64,000 nucleotides of DNA from Bacillota bacterium (GCA_023435565.1 JAEYRN010000014.1:62001-126000), one strand, 5' to 3'; counted from the stretch's first letter, positions 17,392 through 27,214 are shown. Numbers and translations: made by a program. The notes: a model not told the origin generated them from the letters alone.

Positions 17392-18693
17392 TTAAAACAA
17401 TCTCAATCTTAAACAATTATCTTTTACGAAATCAAATTGATTAATCTCGCGAAGCGCCTCCTCCATTGCCTGCTCTGATGCTTCATGAGTCAATAGCACA
17501 ATCGGTACATAATTCTCTTTCTCATGGGTCTCCAACTGGACCATCGAGGAGATTGATATTCCTTTATCGCCTAAAACTCCCGCTATTTTGGAAAGGACCC
17601 CCGGTTTATCAAAGGTGAAAAATCTAAGATAGAAACGGTTCTTAATCTCACTTAGGGGCACCATTTCCATGCCTTGCTCGGGGTCAATAGTCCGGTTGCA
17701 AAATTGTTCGCCTTCTTTTAATAACAAATCTCGGGATAAATCGACGATATCACTAACAATCGCGCTACCAGTCGGACGTTCACCGGCACCCGGTCCATAG
17801 AACATGGTGTTGCCGACGAAATCACCCTTAACAAATACTGCATTCAACTCATTATTAACAGCTGCTAACAGGTGGGTATTGGGTATTAAAGTCGGATGAA
17901 CCCTTAAGTCCAAACCATTCGTCAAAGCACGGAACACAGCCAACAGTTTAATAGTAAATCCGAAACTTTTTGCAAAATTGATGTCTAACTTAGTGATGGC
18001 TGTAATTCCTTCAACATATAAACTCTTAAAGTTCAACATGCTTGAAGTAGCCAATGAGCCTAATATCGTTAACTTATGGGCCGCATCGCCGCCACCCACA
18101 TCCAGAGTCGGGTCCGCTTCGGCAAAACCCTTAGCTTGAGCTTCTTTTAAGGCTTGGTCAAATTCAAGTTCCTCTTGGTGCATCCGGGTTAGTATGTAAT
18201 TGGAAGTCCCGTTTAAAATACCATAAATACTTTCGATTTTATTAGCGACCAATCCTTCGCGAAGCCCTTTGATAATCGGAATTCCTCCTCCGACACTAGC
18301 TTCAAAGAGAAGATCCACTCCGTTTTCCTTGGCGATTTTAAATAATTCACGTCCACGGGTGGCTATTAAAGCCTTATTTGCGGTTACAACATGTTTACGG
18401 TTGCGTAAGGCCTGGTTGATGAAACTAAAGGCCGGTTCATAGCCGCCAATGGTCTCTACCACAATGTCAATTTCCGGATCGGCAATCAACTGGTTAGCAT
18501 CACTCAGGCATTGAACTCCTTCTAAATTCAAATCACGATTAGTGCTCCAGTTAACATCGGCAATTGCCTTTAATTTAAAAGTCAAAGCCGACCGGGTCTT
18601 TAATAGCGCCTGTTGAGTTAATAATATTCTGGCTACACCAGTCCCAACCGTACCTAATCCTAAAATACCAATGTTTACTTCATGATCGTTCAT
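17392..18693 (-). CDS. hom: Homoserine dehydrogenase
   Basis: A 433-residue NAD(P)-dependent enzyme reducing aspartate semialdehyde to homoserine on the threonine/methionine branch. The Rossmann motif is GILGLGTVGTGVARIL, the family signature lies around GFAEADPTLDVGGGDAAHKL, the catalytic Lys is in HVVTANKALIA, and residues 350-433 are an ACT domain (FDKPGVLSKIAGVLGDKGIS) for threonine feedback. Expression is predicted to be set by the T-box leader immediately upstream. Confidence 0.97.
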   Translation of the reverse strand: MNDHEVNIGILGLGTVGTGVARILLTQQALLKTRSALTFKLKAIADVNWSTNRDLNLEGVQCLSDANQLIADPEIDIVVETIGGYEPAFSFINQALRNRKHVVTANKALIATRGRELFKIAKENGVDLLFEASVGGGIPIIKGLREGLVANKIESIYGILNGTSNYILTRMHQEELEFDQALKEAQAKGFAEADPTLDVGGGDAAHKLTILGSLATSSMLNFKSLYVEGITAITKLDINFAKSFGFTIKLLAVFRALTNGLDLRVHPTLIPNTHLLAAVNNELNAVFVKGDFVGNTMFYGPGAGERPTGSAIVSDIVDLSRDLLLKEGEQFCNRTIDPEQGMEMVPLSEIKNRFYLRFFTFDKPGVLSKIAGVLGDKGISISSMVQLETHEKENYVPIVLLTHEASEQAMEEALREINQFDFVKDNCLRLRLF

Positions 18694-18748
18694 TTAAATC
18701 ACCAGCCTTTTTTATAAAATGGGGAAGATAGAATGCAGAATCTAAAAT

Positions 18749-18993
18749 AAAAAAAGCCTTTAATCCTTATTAAAAGGACGAAAGACTACTCTTCCGCGGT
18801 TCCACCTTTCTTGGTTTGACGACCCGACTTTCAACGGATAACGGCCGTTACCGGATTGCCCTAATGTTTTTTAATTTCGGACAACCACTCCAGGGTGGTA
18901 CTATGCGGTCGGTTATAAGGAAAGCTTTCAGCCGGTGACTTTCCCTCTCTGATAACCATAATCCGGATAACAAGTCCCTGTCATCGCTTTATT
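18749..18993 (-). ncRNA. T-box leader of hom, predicted threonine specifier
   Basis: Read on the minus strand, the leader has AGCGATGACAGGGAC and AGAGAG-type stem I elements, then GTACCACCCTGGAG, in which the specifier-loop position reads ACC (Thr). Downstream is the conserved T-box AAAGGTGGAACCGCGG (about 18810-18795), and finally the terminator stem CCTTTTAATAAGG with ATTAAAGG and a seven-U run (18778-18749). Uncharged tRNA-Thr would base-pair at the T-box and prevent termination. The ACC assignment rests on alignment by eye, but it fits homoserine dehydrogenase. Confidence 0.9.
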
Positions 18994-18999
18994 TTTAAT

Positions 19000-19028
19000 A
19001 ATATATCACTCACATCTAAAAAAGTCAA
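19000..19028 (-). promoter_or_regulatory. Promoter of the T-box/hom transcript
   Basis: Minus-strand TTGACT (19028-19023), a 17-bp spacer and TATATT (19005-19000). It would start the RNA near 18993, right before stem I of the T-box. Confidence 0.7.
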
Positions 19029-19038
19029 CATACAGTTT

Positions 19039-21330
19039 CTAATTCAAGTATTCACAAGAAACATCTATATTCCGTTTGAAAATAAATTCTTTTTTACCAA
19101 GCTCAGGCACTTCGATTGAGGCCTTCATGATCATTTTCATTTGGGATGCATAACCAAGCAAAGTATCCGGATTTAAAATACTATTACCTACACAGCTGAT
19201 ATCAACTTCCGGTTCCGTTGTTACCTGAGGGACACCTTTCATAATGATCTCGGAAAAAAACCTTTTAAGATTAGATGAGCTTAAATCATAATCGATCTGA
19301 ATCAAGATGCAAGGAACGGAACCAATAACCGTTTTCTCTTTAAACTGAAACGCAACAGATACATCGCTGGTTTCTCCGTTTGGTAAGGGGATCTTAACTG
19401 AGGTATTCCAGACATCGCCCAACCGAAAACTTTTACCGTTAAAATTCTCAACCGAAGCTTTCCAACCATTTTTCAAACGTTGAGCCACCGCTTCTTTAGT
19501 AAAATGTTCCTTATATTTTCGATAATGTTTTGAAGGGATTGTTTTTAGCTTTTTTTCAAAATTATCCAAGCCTTTAAATCCCGTAATTACCCCATTGGAA
19601 TCCAAAATAGTGGCAAACTCTACCCCCTCCAATGCAGAGAGCGCTTCTCCCCCGGCTGGGTCTTCATAATCATCAACCTGATACTGTAAGATTAAATAAT
19701 TAATTAGGTATCCGTTTGAACTCTTATTAATTTGAGTCCTGATTTTAATCTCTTCATCGTAGAATTGCTGATTCATTGTTTCAACTTCGACAAAATCAGT
19801 GATTTTTGTTGTTTCAATAAAAGTTATTCCATCTGAAGGATTAAACTGAAACTTGAATTCTTCAGTAGGCAGATCAAGAGGTACCTGGGTCTCAGCTAGA
19901 CTAGACGAAGGCTTTTGAAAATCGACAAAATCGCTTTTACTGGCAATCCGTTCCTGGATTGATACTACTTTATTACCATCCAATGCGGAATAATAAAAGA
20001 AAGCGGAGCCATTAAACCTAATTTGTTCATTGCCGCCGGTAATAATACCGTCAAAGGGTCTTCCTTCTTGATTATCCAGTACCACCAACCATTTATTACC
20101 TTGTCTCGCACTATAGACCAAATTTTTCCCATCCGGACTAAAGGTTAAACTGTTTAAACCAATATCATCGTAATACCTTCCCGCCAATCCGTCTACTACT
20201 ACCGTCCATGTTCCATCGTCGGTTTTAGCGGTATAAGCCAATCTGGAACCTCTATTACTAAATAAAAGCGAACCTTTTCCAATGTTCGAATATCCGTCCT
20301 GCTCAACACCATCCAATATTACCAACCAATTTGTCCCGTTATAAGCCGCATATGCCATACTCCGTCCATTGTAATTAAATACCGGCGGCGTTTCCATAAC
20401 CTCAACATATGGTTTACCTTCCACTCCATCGAAGACTACGAACTTGGTTTCCTGAAGCTGAGCTGCGAATGCTATTTTTCCGCTATCGGGAGTAAAGGAT
20501 AACTGTTTGCTAATAATCCGGTCATAAGCCTTACTTACCTGGTGATTAACTACAATGAATTCCCGACCTTGGTCTACAGCAATATATCCAATCTGTTGGA
20601 TGTCAGGACTGAACACTAGGCTCTCGGGTTTTACCATTGCAAAAGGGGGTCCTTCGACATCATCGACTAAGACACTAAAAAAACTATCGATTCGGACCAC
20701 CGCAGCTATCCTATTACCGTCCTGACTAAATTTTAAAGATGAAATCTCATCATAGGCTTTGCCTTCATGCCCATTGACAACCAGAATCCACTTATCGGCA
20801 ATACGCGCCGTATATGCCAGAGATTGGCTGTCCGGGCTAAAACTTAATAGACTTGAGCCTATCTCTTCATAAGCTTTTTCTTCGCTAGCTTCGGTAACCA
20901 CTAACCACTTGTCCCCAGTTTTAGCCACATAGGCATAATGGTTACTATCAGAGCTAATTGAAAAGGAACTATCGATAATCCGGTCGTACCCTTTACCTTC
21001 AACTCCATCATAAACTAGAAAATATCGGTTGTCACGTTTAGCGATATAAGCTAAATGATTACCATCCGGGGTAAAACATAAATTAGCGATATCTTCATAA
21101 CTACGATGTTCTTTGCCGTCAACAATTACTTTAAATCTCTTTTTATCATTAATAATATAGGCGTAACGCATACCATTGGAACTAATTTTAAATGAATCGG
21201 GGACTAAAGATTGATCAATGGATACCAAAGGTTCTTCCAAAAAAACCCGATAGGAAAAATCACCAGCAAAGACACATGGTAATAGAATTAGTAAAAATAA
21301 TAACCCTACAACTAAACGGCGACAGGTCAT
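19039..21330 (-). CDS. Secreted WD40/PD40-like beta-propeller protein
   Basis: A 763-residue protein with signal peptide LVVGLLFLLILLPCVFAG. Residues 45-460 hold about ten imperfect repeats of about 41 residues of the type FSPDGKNLVYSARQGNKWLV followed by VLDNQEGRPFDGI, the PD40/TolB-like propeller blade. Residues 480-763 form a separate domain with WNTSVKIPLPNGETSDVSVA and two late Cys (DISCVGN, DVSCEYL) that could form a disulfide. It probably acts outside the membrane as a binding scaffold. Partner and ligand are unknown. GGGGGT lies before ATG 21330. Confidence 0.7.
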   Translation of the reverse strand: MTCRRLVVGLLFLLILLPCVFAGDFSYRVFLEEPLVSIDQSLVPDSFKISSNGMRYAYIINDKKRFKVIVDGKEHRSYEDIANLCFTPDGNHLAYIAKRDNRYFLVYDGVEGKGYDRIIDSSFSISSDSNHYAYVAKTGDKWLVVTEASEEKAYEEIGSSLLSFSPDSQSLAYTARIADKWILVVNGHEGKAYDEISSLKFSQDGNRIAAVVRIDSFFSVLVDDVEGPPFAMVKPESLVFSPDIQQIGYIAVDQGREFIVVNHQVSKAYDRIISKQLSFTPDSGKIAFAAQLQETKFVVFDGVEGKPYVEVMETPPVFNYNGRSMAYAAYNGTNWLVILDGVEQDGYSNIGKGSLLFSNRGSRLAYTAKTDDGTWTVVVDGLAGRYYDDIGLNSLTFSPDGKNLVYSARQGNKWLVVLDNQEGRPFDGIITGGNEQIRFNGSAFFYYSALDGNKVVSIQERIASKSDFVDFQKPSSSLAETQVPLDLPTEEFKFQFNPSDGITFIETTKITDFVEVETMNQQFYDEEIKIRTQINKSSNGYLINYLILQYQVDDYEDPAGGEALSALEGVEFATILDSNGVITGFKGLDNFEKKLKTIPSKHYRKYKEHFTKEAVAQRLKNGWKASVENFNGKSFRLGDVWNTSVKIPLPNGETSDVSVAFQFKEKTVIGSVPCILIQIDYDLSSSNLKRFFSEIIMKGVPQVTTEPEVDISCVGNSILNPDTLLGYASQMKMIMKASIEVPELGKKEFIFKRNIDVSCEYLN

Positions 21331-21505
21331 AGCACGACCCCCAAATTTCTGTGATCCGATTCAATAATTCTAGTATCAGTATTGATTTATAATTTATAAA
21401 AGAGAGAATTTCATAATTTAGAATTTTAGCTTCAGTTTACAATATATTGATAGATACATCTGGGTTTGTCACTATATATTGTGACTGAAGGGTCAACTAA
21501 GGTAA

Positions 21506-22153
21506 TTATGCAATTCTCATAAATAAATAAACAACTAACAAAAACAAAAAAATATTAAAACTCCAAATTAATTTGGCTTTCTTAGAGTCAGCTTTGAACT
21601 TTTTTTCAATTTCGCTAGTAAATCCATCAATTTTTTTGGAAAAAGAATTAATTTTTTTCTCAAAAACAGTAGTTTGGTTGGCTTGACGGTCAATACGGTC
21701 GGATAAATGTAAAAACCGTTCCCCTAACTCATTAAGTTGTTGGTGGAGATTTTTTTGTTCAGTACCGATCTCTTTACGAAAACTAACCAAATCTCGGTCA
21801 ATTGCGATCGATAGTTCTCGCATACCTGTAACCAAACGGGCTACATCAAGTTTTGTCGCCGAGCGTCCCTGTAGTTCCGTTTGAGTTTGAGCAATAATCT
21901 CCTTCATCTTTTGATTCATCCTTTCTTTCAACTTAATCTGAGTTTCCTGTTTCGCCGCTCTGGCTTTTAGCTTTGATAATTCAATCATATATTCAGCCAT
22001 TAACAACCGTTCCGAAGCGAGAAAAGTCTCATAAGTTGAAAATGGGGCCAGTAATTCTTCGGTTAACTCTTGTTTACATTCTTTCAGCCTTTTTCTTATG
22101 GTATAAGCATCGTAACCGCCTTTGACGGTTCGAAAAATCGCTCCTATAAACAT
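21506..22153 (-). CDS. Coiled-coil protein with C-terminal membrane anchor
   Basis: A 215-residue protein of unknown family. Residues 20-190 are highly charged heptad-like helices (for example LKERMNQKMKEIIAQTQTEL), ending in a single membrane segment (IWSFNIFLFLLVVYLFMRIA), a tail-anchored layout with the coil in the cytosol. It is 73 bp downstream of the 314-residue gene on the same strand and may be co-transcribed with it. The start has only a weak ribosome site. No function is proposed. Confidence 0.6.
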   Translation of the reverse strand: MFIGAIFRTVKGGYDAYTIRKRLKECKQELTEELLAPFSTYETFLASERLLMAEYMIELSKLKARAAKQETQIKLKERMNQKMKEIIAQTQTELQGRSATKLDVARLVTGMRELSIAIDRDLVSFRKEIGTEQKNLHQQLNELGERFLHLSDRIDRQANQTTVFEKKINSFSKKIDGFTSEIEKKFKADSKKAKLIWSFNIFLFLLVVYLFMRIA

Positions 22154-22226
22154 TTAATTACTTCGCTTTCTGCCTATTTTATTGTTAAGCTACAAGGACA
22201 ATCATGACCATGAGTATGCCTTATAT

Positions 22227-23171
22227 TCAATCTTGCTTGTTTAGAAGCGAACTGTATGACCCTTTCTCTTTCATAAGCTCAATGAGTGGTATTATTGTTT
22301 CGGGAGGGGCTTCTTCCTTTAATAATTCCCGCAAACGCAATTTAGCGTCAATTTGGGTAGATATCTCTTCCAACTCATTCCTCAAATCATCATTTAACCA
22401 TTCCACCATTTTGCCAACAGCTTTTCCTACCAACATCGAAAGACCAAGGTTCGCGACACCATCCACTAAATCGACGACATTGATCGCTTCAGTAGAAAGA
22501 TGGGTTGCGGCAGCCAATTTCTGCCCCAAATCAATTGATTCGGCTAGATCTCCGGTAAGTTCCGAAAGACTGAGACCAGCCATTTTAAAACCGGCTTCCG
22601 CAATGAAAGTAATAGTGCAAATCCGATCAATTAACGAAAAAGAAGCACGGATAAAGCGGTCGGCATTAGTCCAAATTCCTTGTTGTAAACGACCTTCTTT
22701 TCTTAGTTTGGCAAAATATTGCAACCCATTGACGGAAATCAATAATGGATTATCACTGTATAATCCAAAGGCAATTCCTAAAACCAAACAGGCTGAATAA
22801 ATTTTTGGGTTCTTATGAAAAAAGGACATTATTGCAGCTTCAGTACCTAATTCGGCTACATCGGTAATATTGGCGGAAAGCCACTCAATCGCCACACTGG
22901 GAGGCATCCCGGTAACTCGTTGTAAGGCTTCGGCGAATGGTAAAGGCAGACCTTGGGGAGACAAAAAATCTTTGGTCATCTCTTCAAACCAATGATTAAT
23001 CCCAGATACATCATCAATTTCATACTCTTCTAAAACATTCTGTAATTGATGGCCGGAACTAGTCACTCCTTTAAACCGGACTATTGAAAAGGCATCACTG
23101 CTTGTTTCTATGACCCCAAAATCCCCGTATTTAGTTTCCATGTTATTGATAAACGATAAAATTGAAGACAT
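22227..23171 (-). CDS. Uncharacterised 314-residue protein
   Basis: I do not recognise this family. The N-terminal 50 residues include SSDAFSIVRFKGVTSSGHQL, then comes a mostly helical, Ala/Leu-rich region with two moderately hydrophobic stretches (SACLVLGIAFGLYS and LGLSMLVGKAVGKMV), and a charged helix at the end (EEISTQIDAKLRLRELLKEE). It might associate with membranes or with the coiled-coil protein encoded downstream. GAGGGG before ATG 23171 supports the start. Confidence 0.6.
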   Translation of the reverse strand: MSSILSFINNMETKYGDFGVIETSSDAFSIVRFKGVTSSGHQLQNVLEEYEIDDVSGINHWFEEMTKDFLSPQGLPLPFAEALQRVTGMPPSVAIEWLSANITDVAELGTEAAIMSFFHKNPKIYSACLVLGIAFGLYSDNPLLISVNGLQYFAKLRKEGRLQQGIWTNADRFIRASFSLIDRICTITFIAEAGFKMAGLSLSELTGDLAESIDLGQKLAAATHLSTEAINVVDLVDGVANLGLSMLVGKAVGKMVEWLNDDLRNELEEISTQIDAKLRLRELLKEEAPPETIIPLIELMKEKGSYSSLLNKQD

Positions 23172-23310
23172 CCGTGCCCCTCATATAAAAAATATCAAAA
23201 AATCCAAATAATACAATTCTAGCTTAAATATGATTATTCCTGCCAATCCGGAAAAAACTGTGATCAGTATGAGTGAAAAGTAAGCAATAAAACAACAATT
23301 AATGTTTAGG

Positions 23311-24003
23311 TTATTTGATTATCCGAAGCCGGTTGCGTCTGTTTTTTGGATAACGGTCCCCCCGCCGCCAATTTCGATAATGAAGTCCTCGTCCCAGTCG
23401 GCCTGTGTCTCCAAAAAGATAAACCATAATAATACCGCTGACAGCAGCCAAAGCCATCAACAAATTAACTTGCAAGTAATTAAAAAAAGTAATTCCAGCG
23501 TCAATCCAAGCCAACCAAAATGCTTTGAGCGGAATAACCCCCCAGAACATAACTTCTCTTTCAGGATAAACTCTTGCCCATGCCCAAGTTATTCCGACTA
23601 AAGGAAGCCAAAGTCCCGTGATGGAAAAACTGGGTATTTGGGTAATAAATGATGCTAAGGCCATTGCTCCACCGGTTATCAATGTAACTAATATAAAGAA
23701 AAAACCATAAATTCTGGTCCCCCAAGTTCTTTCCAAACTACCGCCGACAAACCAAAGCCAAAGACCTGAGAATACCAATGACAAAAAATCAAGGTTTACT
23801 AAAGGATAGGTCAAAAAAGTCCAGAAAAACCCGGGTAGGTTTGTCGGAACCAACTCAAGTAAACTTTTGAGATTAATAATATTTAAACTTGCAAGCAATA
23901 AATTAAATATAAAGTTCAAGCCCGATAATACCAAAATTGTTTTGGTAAAAGGAATAGCCCCTTCCTTAATAAACCTAAAAAATTTGGATAAATAGTAATT
24001 CAC
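23311..24003 (-). CDS. Rhomboid-like membrane protein, probably inactive
   Basis: A 230-residue protein with about six membrane helices and a basic C-terminal tail (HYRNWRRGDRYPKNRRNRLR). The segment WLWFVGGSLERTWGTRIYGF is the rhomboid/Der1-type loop 1 region, but the site where active rhomboids have GxSG reads TGLWLPLVG, so the nucleophilic Ser is absent. This marks it as a rhomboid-like pseudoprotease, perhaps a membrane chaperone. GTG 24003 follows GGGAGG. Confidence 0.7.
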   Translation of the reverse strand: MNYYLSKFFRFIKEGAIPFTKTILVLSGLNFIFNLLLASLNIINLKSLLELVPTNLPGFFWTFLTYPLVNLDFLSLVFSGLWLWFVGGSLERTWGTRIYGFFFILVTLITGGAMALASFITQIPSFSITGLWLPLVGITWAWARVYPEREVMFWGVIPLKAFWLAWIDAGITFFNYLQVNLLMALAAVSGIIMVYLFGDTGRLGRGLHYRNWRRGDRYPKNRRNRLRIIK

Positions 24004-24093
24004 CGGCGCTTCCTCCCGTTTTAAGTTATATCAATTATCATTGATTCTCCAGGAACTTATTTTTCCCCTTCAGTTTCAAAAAATAGGTCGATT

Positions 24094-24125
24094 ATAAAAA
24101 AAAGGCCAAATGATGGCCTTTTTTA
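24094..24125. terminator. Bidirectional terminator
   Basis: AAAAAAAAGGCC and GGCCTTTTTT flank an AAATGAT loop. It terminates the yjfB-like gene on the minus strand. Confidence 0.85.
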
Positions 24126-24147
24126 TCAAACAAGTAAATCTTCATAT

Positions 24148-24339
24148 CTAAAGATACATATCTATACTATTTCCCAAATGCGCTGGATTTACCGACGCTC
24201 CGGCCAGATCTTCAACTAAATTTTGAGCAGTTTGGACCTGAGATTCCATGGCCATTTTAAGTAAGCCTGTTTGGACCGCGTTCTGAACTTGGTTCATTTG
24301 TAAAGCGGTATAAATATTGGCTACACCCATTACATCCAT
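24148..24339 (-). CDS. YjfB-like putative motility protein
   Basis: A 63-residue protein beginning MDVMGVANIYTALQMNQVQN with QTGLLKMAMESQVQTAQNLV in the middle, matching the short helical YjfB_motility family. Members in Firmicutes are often in the flagellar or SigD regulon, though their job is unclear. I start at ATG 24339 because AAGGAG is 9 nt upstream; an ATG at 24348 overlaps that site. A terminator follows directly. Confidence 0.7.
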   Translation of the reverse strand: MDVMGVANIYTALQMNQVQNAVQTGLLKMAMESQVQTAQNLVEDLAGASVNPAHLGNSIDMYL

Positions 24340-24488
24340 CTTTCTCATCTCCTTGCCTAAAACTCTTTACAAGCGTATTTCATAATCATTATTAATTCAT
24401 ATAGTTGGTTTAGAATTAAAAATCATGAGACGCTTATAATATGAAATCGGCAAAATAGATGAAATACTTTAGATGTGTATTCAGCAAT

Positions 24489-25211
24489 TTAGGATGCATT
24501 CGACGAGGTATCGATACTTATTTCCTTCCCTAAACGTTCTTCAATTAAATGGGTGGCATGATGTACTTGTTCTTTAATGGCCTGTCCAATAGCGTTTGAA
24601 GCGACCGAATCCATTTTAATTGGTTCATCGGTAGCGATATCAATATTAATAAATAAATTAAGCTTAGCGATATCGTCGGAAGTAACTCCGGAAAAAAATT
24701 CTTCAACCTGGTCCTGGGTCAAAATTCGGCAAGCCAAATTTACTTTTAAACTGCCTTCCCGAAAATAAACAGTGACCCCAAGGTCATTAATTTCCATTAA
24801 GCTATGACTGCTAATATAATTTCCGGTCCAGGAAAAAGCCAGCTGTGAAAATTCTTGAAAAGAGGCAATAGGGTAAAGATAACGCCCTTGGACACCAATG
24901 CTCAAAATTTCCTTAGGAATAATTTGTTTCGAAATAATTTTAAGATTTGTTTCCAAAGCTTTGATAAATTGATGGTAATCCGGACAAGCATCTACCCCAA
25001 AAAAAATCTTTCGGGGAGATATTTTAATCTCAATTCCAGTAGCTAATTCAGGGTTTTCTTTCAGAATTAATTCATCCTGATCTTCCTGAACTACTACAAA
25101 TTCTTTCCGAAATTCCTCAGCTAAGTCCTTCAAACTGTCGACCGATTCCATTAAGGACGACCGGACTTCGGCATACATTCTCAAATTTGAATGCCGCTTA
25201 AGTTTGGGCAT
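24489..25211 (-). CDS. Uncharacterised protein
   Basis: A 240-residue soluble protein starting MPKLKRHSNLRMYAEVRSSL. It alternates beta strands and helices (for example IEIKISPRKIFFGVDACPDY) and ends in a Ser/Asn tail. The layout is a little like TIGR04255-type proteins of unknown role, but I cannot confirm membership. AGGAGG lies 11 nt before ATG 25211. The gene starts 60 bp after guaA on the same strand and may be the last gene of a guaA transcript. Confidence 0.6.
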   Translation of the reverse strand: MPKLKRHSNLRMYAEVRSSLMESVDSLKDLAEEFRKEFVVVQEDQDELILKENPELATGIEIKISPRKIFFGVDACPDYHQFIKALETNLKIISKQIIPKEILSIGVQGRYLYPIASFQEFSQLAFSWTGNYISSHSLMEINDLGVTVYFREGSLKVNLACRILTQDQVEEFFSGVTSDDIAKLNLFINIDIATDEPIKMDSVASNAIGQAIKEQVHHATHLIEERLGKEISIDTSSNAS

Positions 25212-25271
25212 GTAATGTCTTTCCTCCTGAGTTTTCACTTGATCGTACAGGAACAAACATGCCAATTCAAA

Positions 25272-27128
25272 TCATTGCCATTCTACGGTTGCCGGAGGCT
25301 TACTGGTTATATCGTAAAGAATCAAATCAATTTCCGGAAAACCGTTCTCAATTTCGGCAACCAATTCGGAAATGATATCTTTGGATATATCTTTTCCAAT
25401 GCTTGCGGGACGACCGGTCATAAAATCACTAGTAATAATGGTACGAATCGCCACTGAATAGCGGCGGCTAATTCCGACAGGCAATAAAACTGCAAATACT
25501 TGGCTTATCGGTTTTCGATTCAATTTTTTAACTACCATATGGTCTAATTCCCGAAGCAAACCTACATTTTCTTTATTCAAATACATTTGATAGGTTTTTA
25601 ATTCTCCAGATAATTCTTGGCGATTTAAACAATAGGCTACCCGGTTAATAAAATCAACCCGGTTTGGCAGATTGGTCCCAATCCGATAGATTTCATTCCA
25701 ATCAAATTCCATGCCTTTCCCAGCGACTAGGGCTAAATTACGATAACTGCGGCAATCGCCTTGAACACCTACCGATTTGATAGGAATCGCCTGCCCTTGA
25801 TATGATGAAGTGAGCCCCTTTAGGACATCTTGAAAACGTTTTTCCTGATCGGATTTTATAGAGTCTGAACCTTCGTTACAAATAACTCTAATTGCCAATC
25901 CCGGCCCTGGAAAAGGCTGCCGTGAAGCGATACTTTCATCAATTCCCAAGGCCCGTGCCACTTGACGTACTTCATCCTTATGCCAGTCCCAATTTGTCTC
26001 TATCACCAGACCTTTTTCTCTGGCACGGCGAACAATATCCACATCGTTATGGTGGGTTTTAATCCGATGGGCGTAACCGGACACATCCGGATTACCGCTC
26101 TCAATTAAATCGGGGCGGAGAGTCCCTTGGGCCCAAAATGTTTTATCGAAATCAAGATTAAGACCGGCGGCGGTACGTTTGACTACTTTGATGAAGACTT
26201 CGCCGATAATATTCCTTTTCTCCTCTGGATCGACCACCTTGGTCAGGGGACCGATTTGTTTGCCATTAACCTCGAGGACACTGTCAAAGAAATCCTCAGC
26301 GGCATTTTCACGAATCAAATGTATTAATCCCATTTGGCGCAGATTATCACAAACCAAGTCACTTTCGTTCTTACGCATAAATCCATGGTCAATATGGATT
26401 GCATATACATTCTCCGGATTTAAAGCTTTAACCAACAAAGCGGCACTGACTGCCGAATCCACTCCACCACTTACCAAGACCAGAATTTTTTCATCTTTAA
26501 CTTTTTCCTTTATCTTTTCAATAGCGGTTTGGATTCTATCTTCCAACAGATAATTTCCATGCAAACCACAGATTTTAAACAGGAAGTTTTCCATCATTTG
26601 TTTACCATTTGTAGTTAAATCAACTTCAGGATGAAATTGGACCCCATATATTTTGAGGTCGGGATTGAATATCGCGGCATAAACTTCATCCGAACGGGCC
26701 CCAACTAAAAAACCCGGGGCAAGTTCCTTGACGGAGTCACCATGGCTCATTAATACTTGTTGCTCCGGTTCAAGACCGTTAAAGAGCGAACAGCCCGGAT
26801 CTACTTCTATCCCGGTTTCGCCATACTCGGTTTTTAAACCGGGTAGAACTACACCGCCAAAATGCTTGTTGATTAATTGCATTCCATAACAAATTCCAAG
26901 CATCGGTATATTTAAATTAAATAATTCCGGATCATACTCTAATGAATGCTCCGCCCAAACGCTTCCTGGCCCTCCTGAAAAAATAATCCCACGATATTCC
27001 TTTAAATCGGCCGCGGAAACACTAATTGGGAAAATATCCGATTTCACAGACATTTCCCGTACTTTCCTATCAATTACTTTGGTATATTGGCCCCCGCAGT
27101 CGAGAATAGCTATCTTTTCCAAATCCAT
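25272..27128 (-). CDS. guaA: GMP synthase (glutamine-hydrolysing), long form
   Basis: A 618-residue GuaA that aminates XMP to GMP. The glutamine amidotransferase domain (1-190) has GICYGMQL (nucleophile Cys) and GVQFHPEV; the ATP-pyrophosphatase domain has VLVSGGVDSAVSAAL; the end is DITSKPPATVEWQ. It is about 100 residues longer than usual bacterial GuaA (about 510-525) because of insertions around residues 400-520, a layout closer to the long, eukaryote-like GMP synthases. It follows fhs on the same strand, so purine and one-carbon metabolism may be co-expressed. Confidence 0.96.
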   Translation of the reverse strand: MDLEKIAILDCGGQYTKVIDRKVREMSVKSDIFPISVSAADLKEYRGIIFSGGPGSVWAEHSLEYDPELFNLNIPMLGICYGMQLINKHFGGVVLPGLKTEYGETGIEVDPGCSLFNGLEPEQQVLMSHGDSVKELAPGFLVGARSDEVYAAIFNPDLKIYGVQFHPEVDLTTNGKQMMENFLFKICGLHGNYLLEDRIQTAIEKIKEKVKDEKILVLVSGGVDSAVSAALLVKALNPENVYAIHIDHGFMRKNESDLVCDNLRQMGLIHLIRENAAEDFFDSVLEVNGKQIGPLTKVVDPEEKRNIIGEVFIKVVKRTAAGLNLDFDKTFWAQGTLRPDLIESGNPDVSGYAHRIKTHHNDVDIVRRAREKGLVIETNWDWHKDEVRQVARALGIDESIASRQPFPGPGLAIRVICNEGSDSIKSDQEKRFQDVLKGLTSSYQGQAIPIKSVGVQGDCRSYRNLALVAGKGMEFDWNEIYRIGTNLPNRVDFINRVAYCLNRQELSGELKTYQMYLNKENVGLLRELDHMVVKKLNRKPISQVFAVLLPVGISRRYSVAIRTIITSDFMTGRPASIGKDISKDIISELVAEIENGFPEIDLILYDITSKPPATVEWQ

Positions 27129-27214
27129 CCGATTCCACCCCGTATATAGTTCATAATATTATTCGGCAATAATTGTTGAAAAACTAAAGCCTTCTATAAA
27201 AAATCAGTTGAGAT

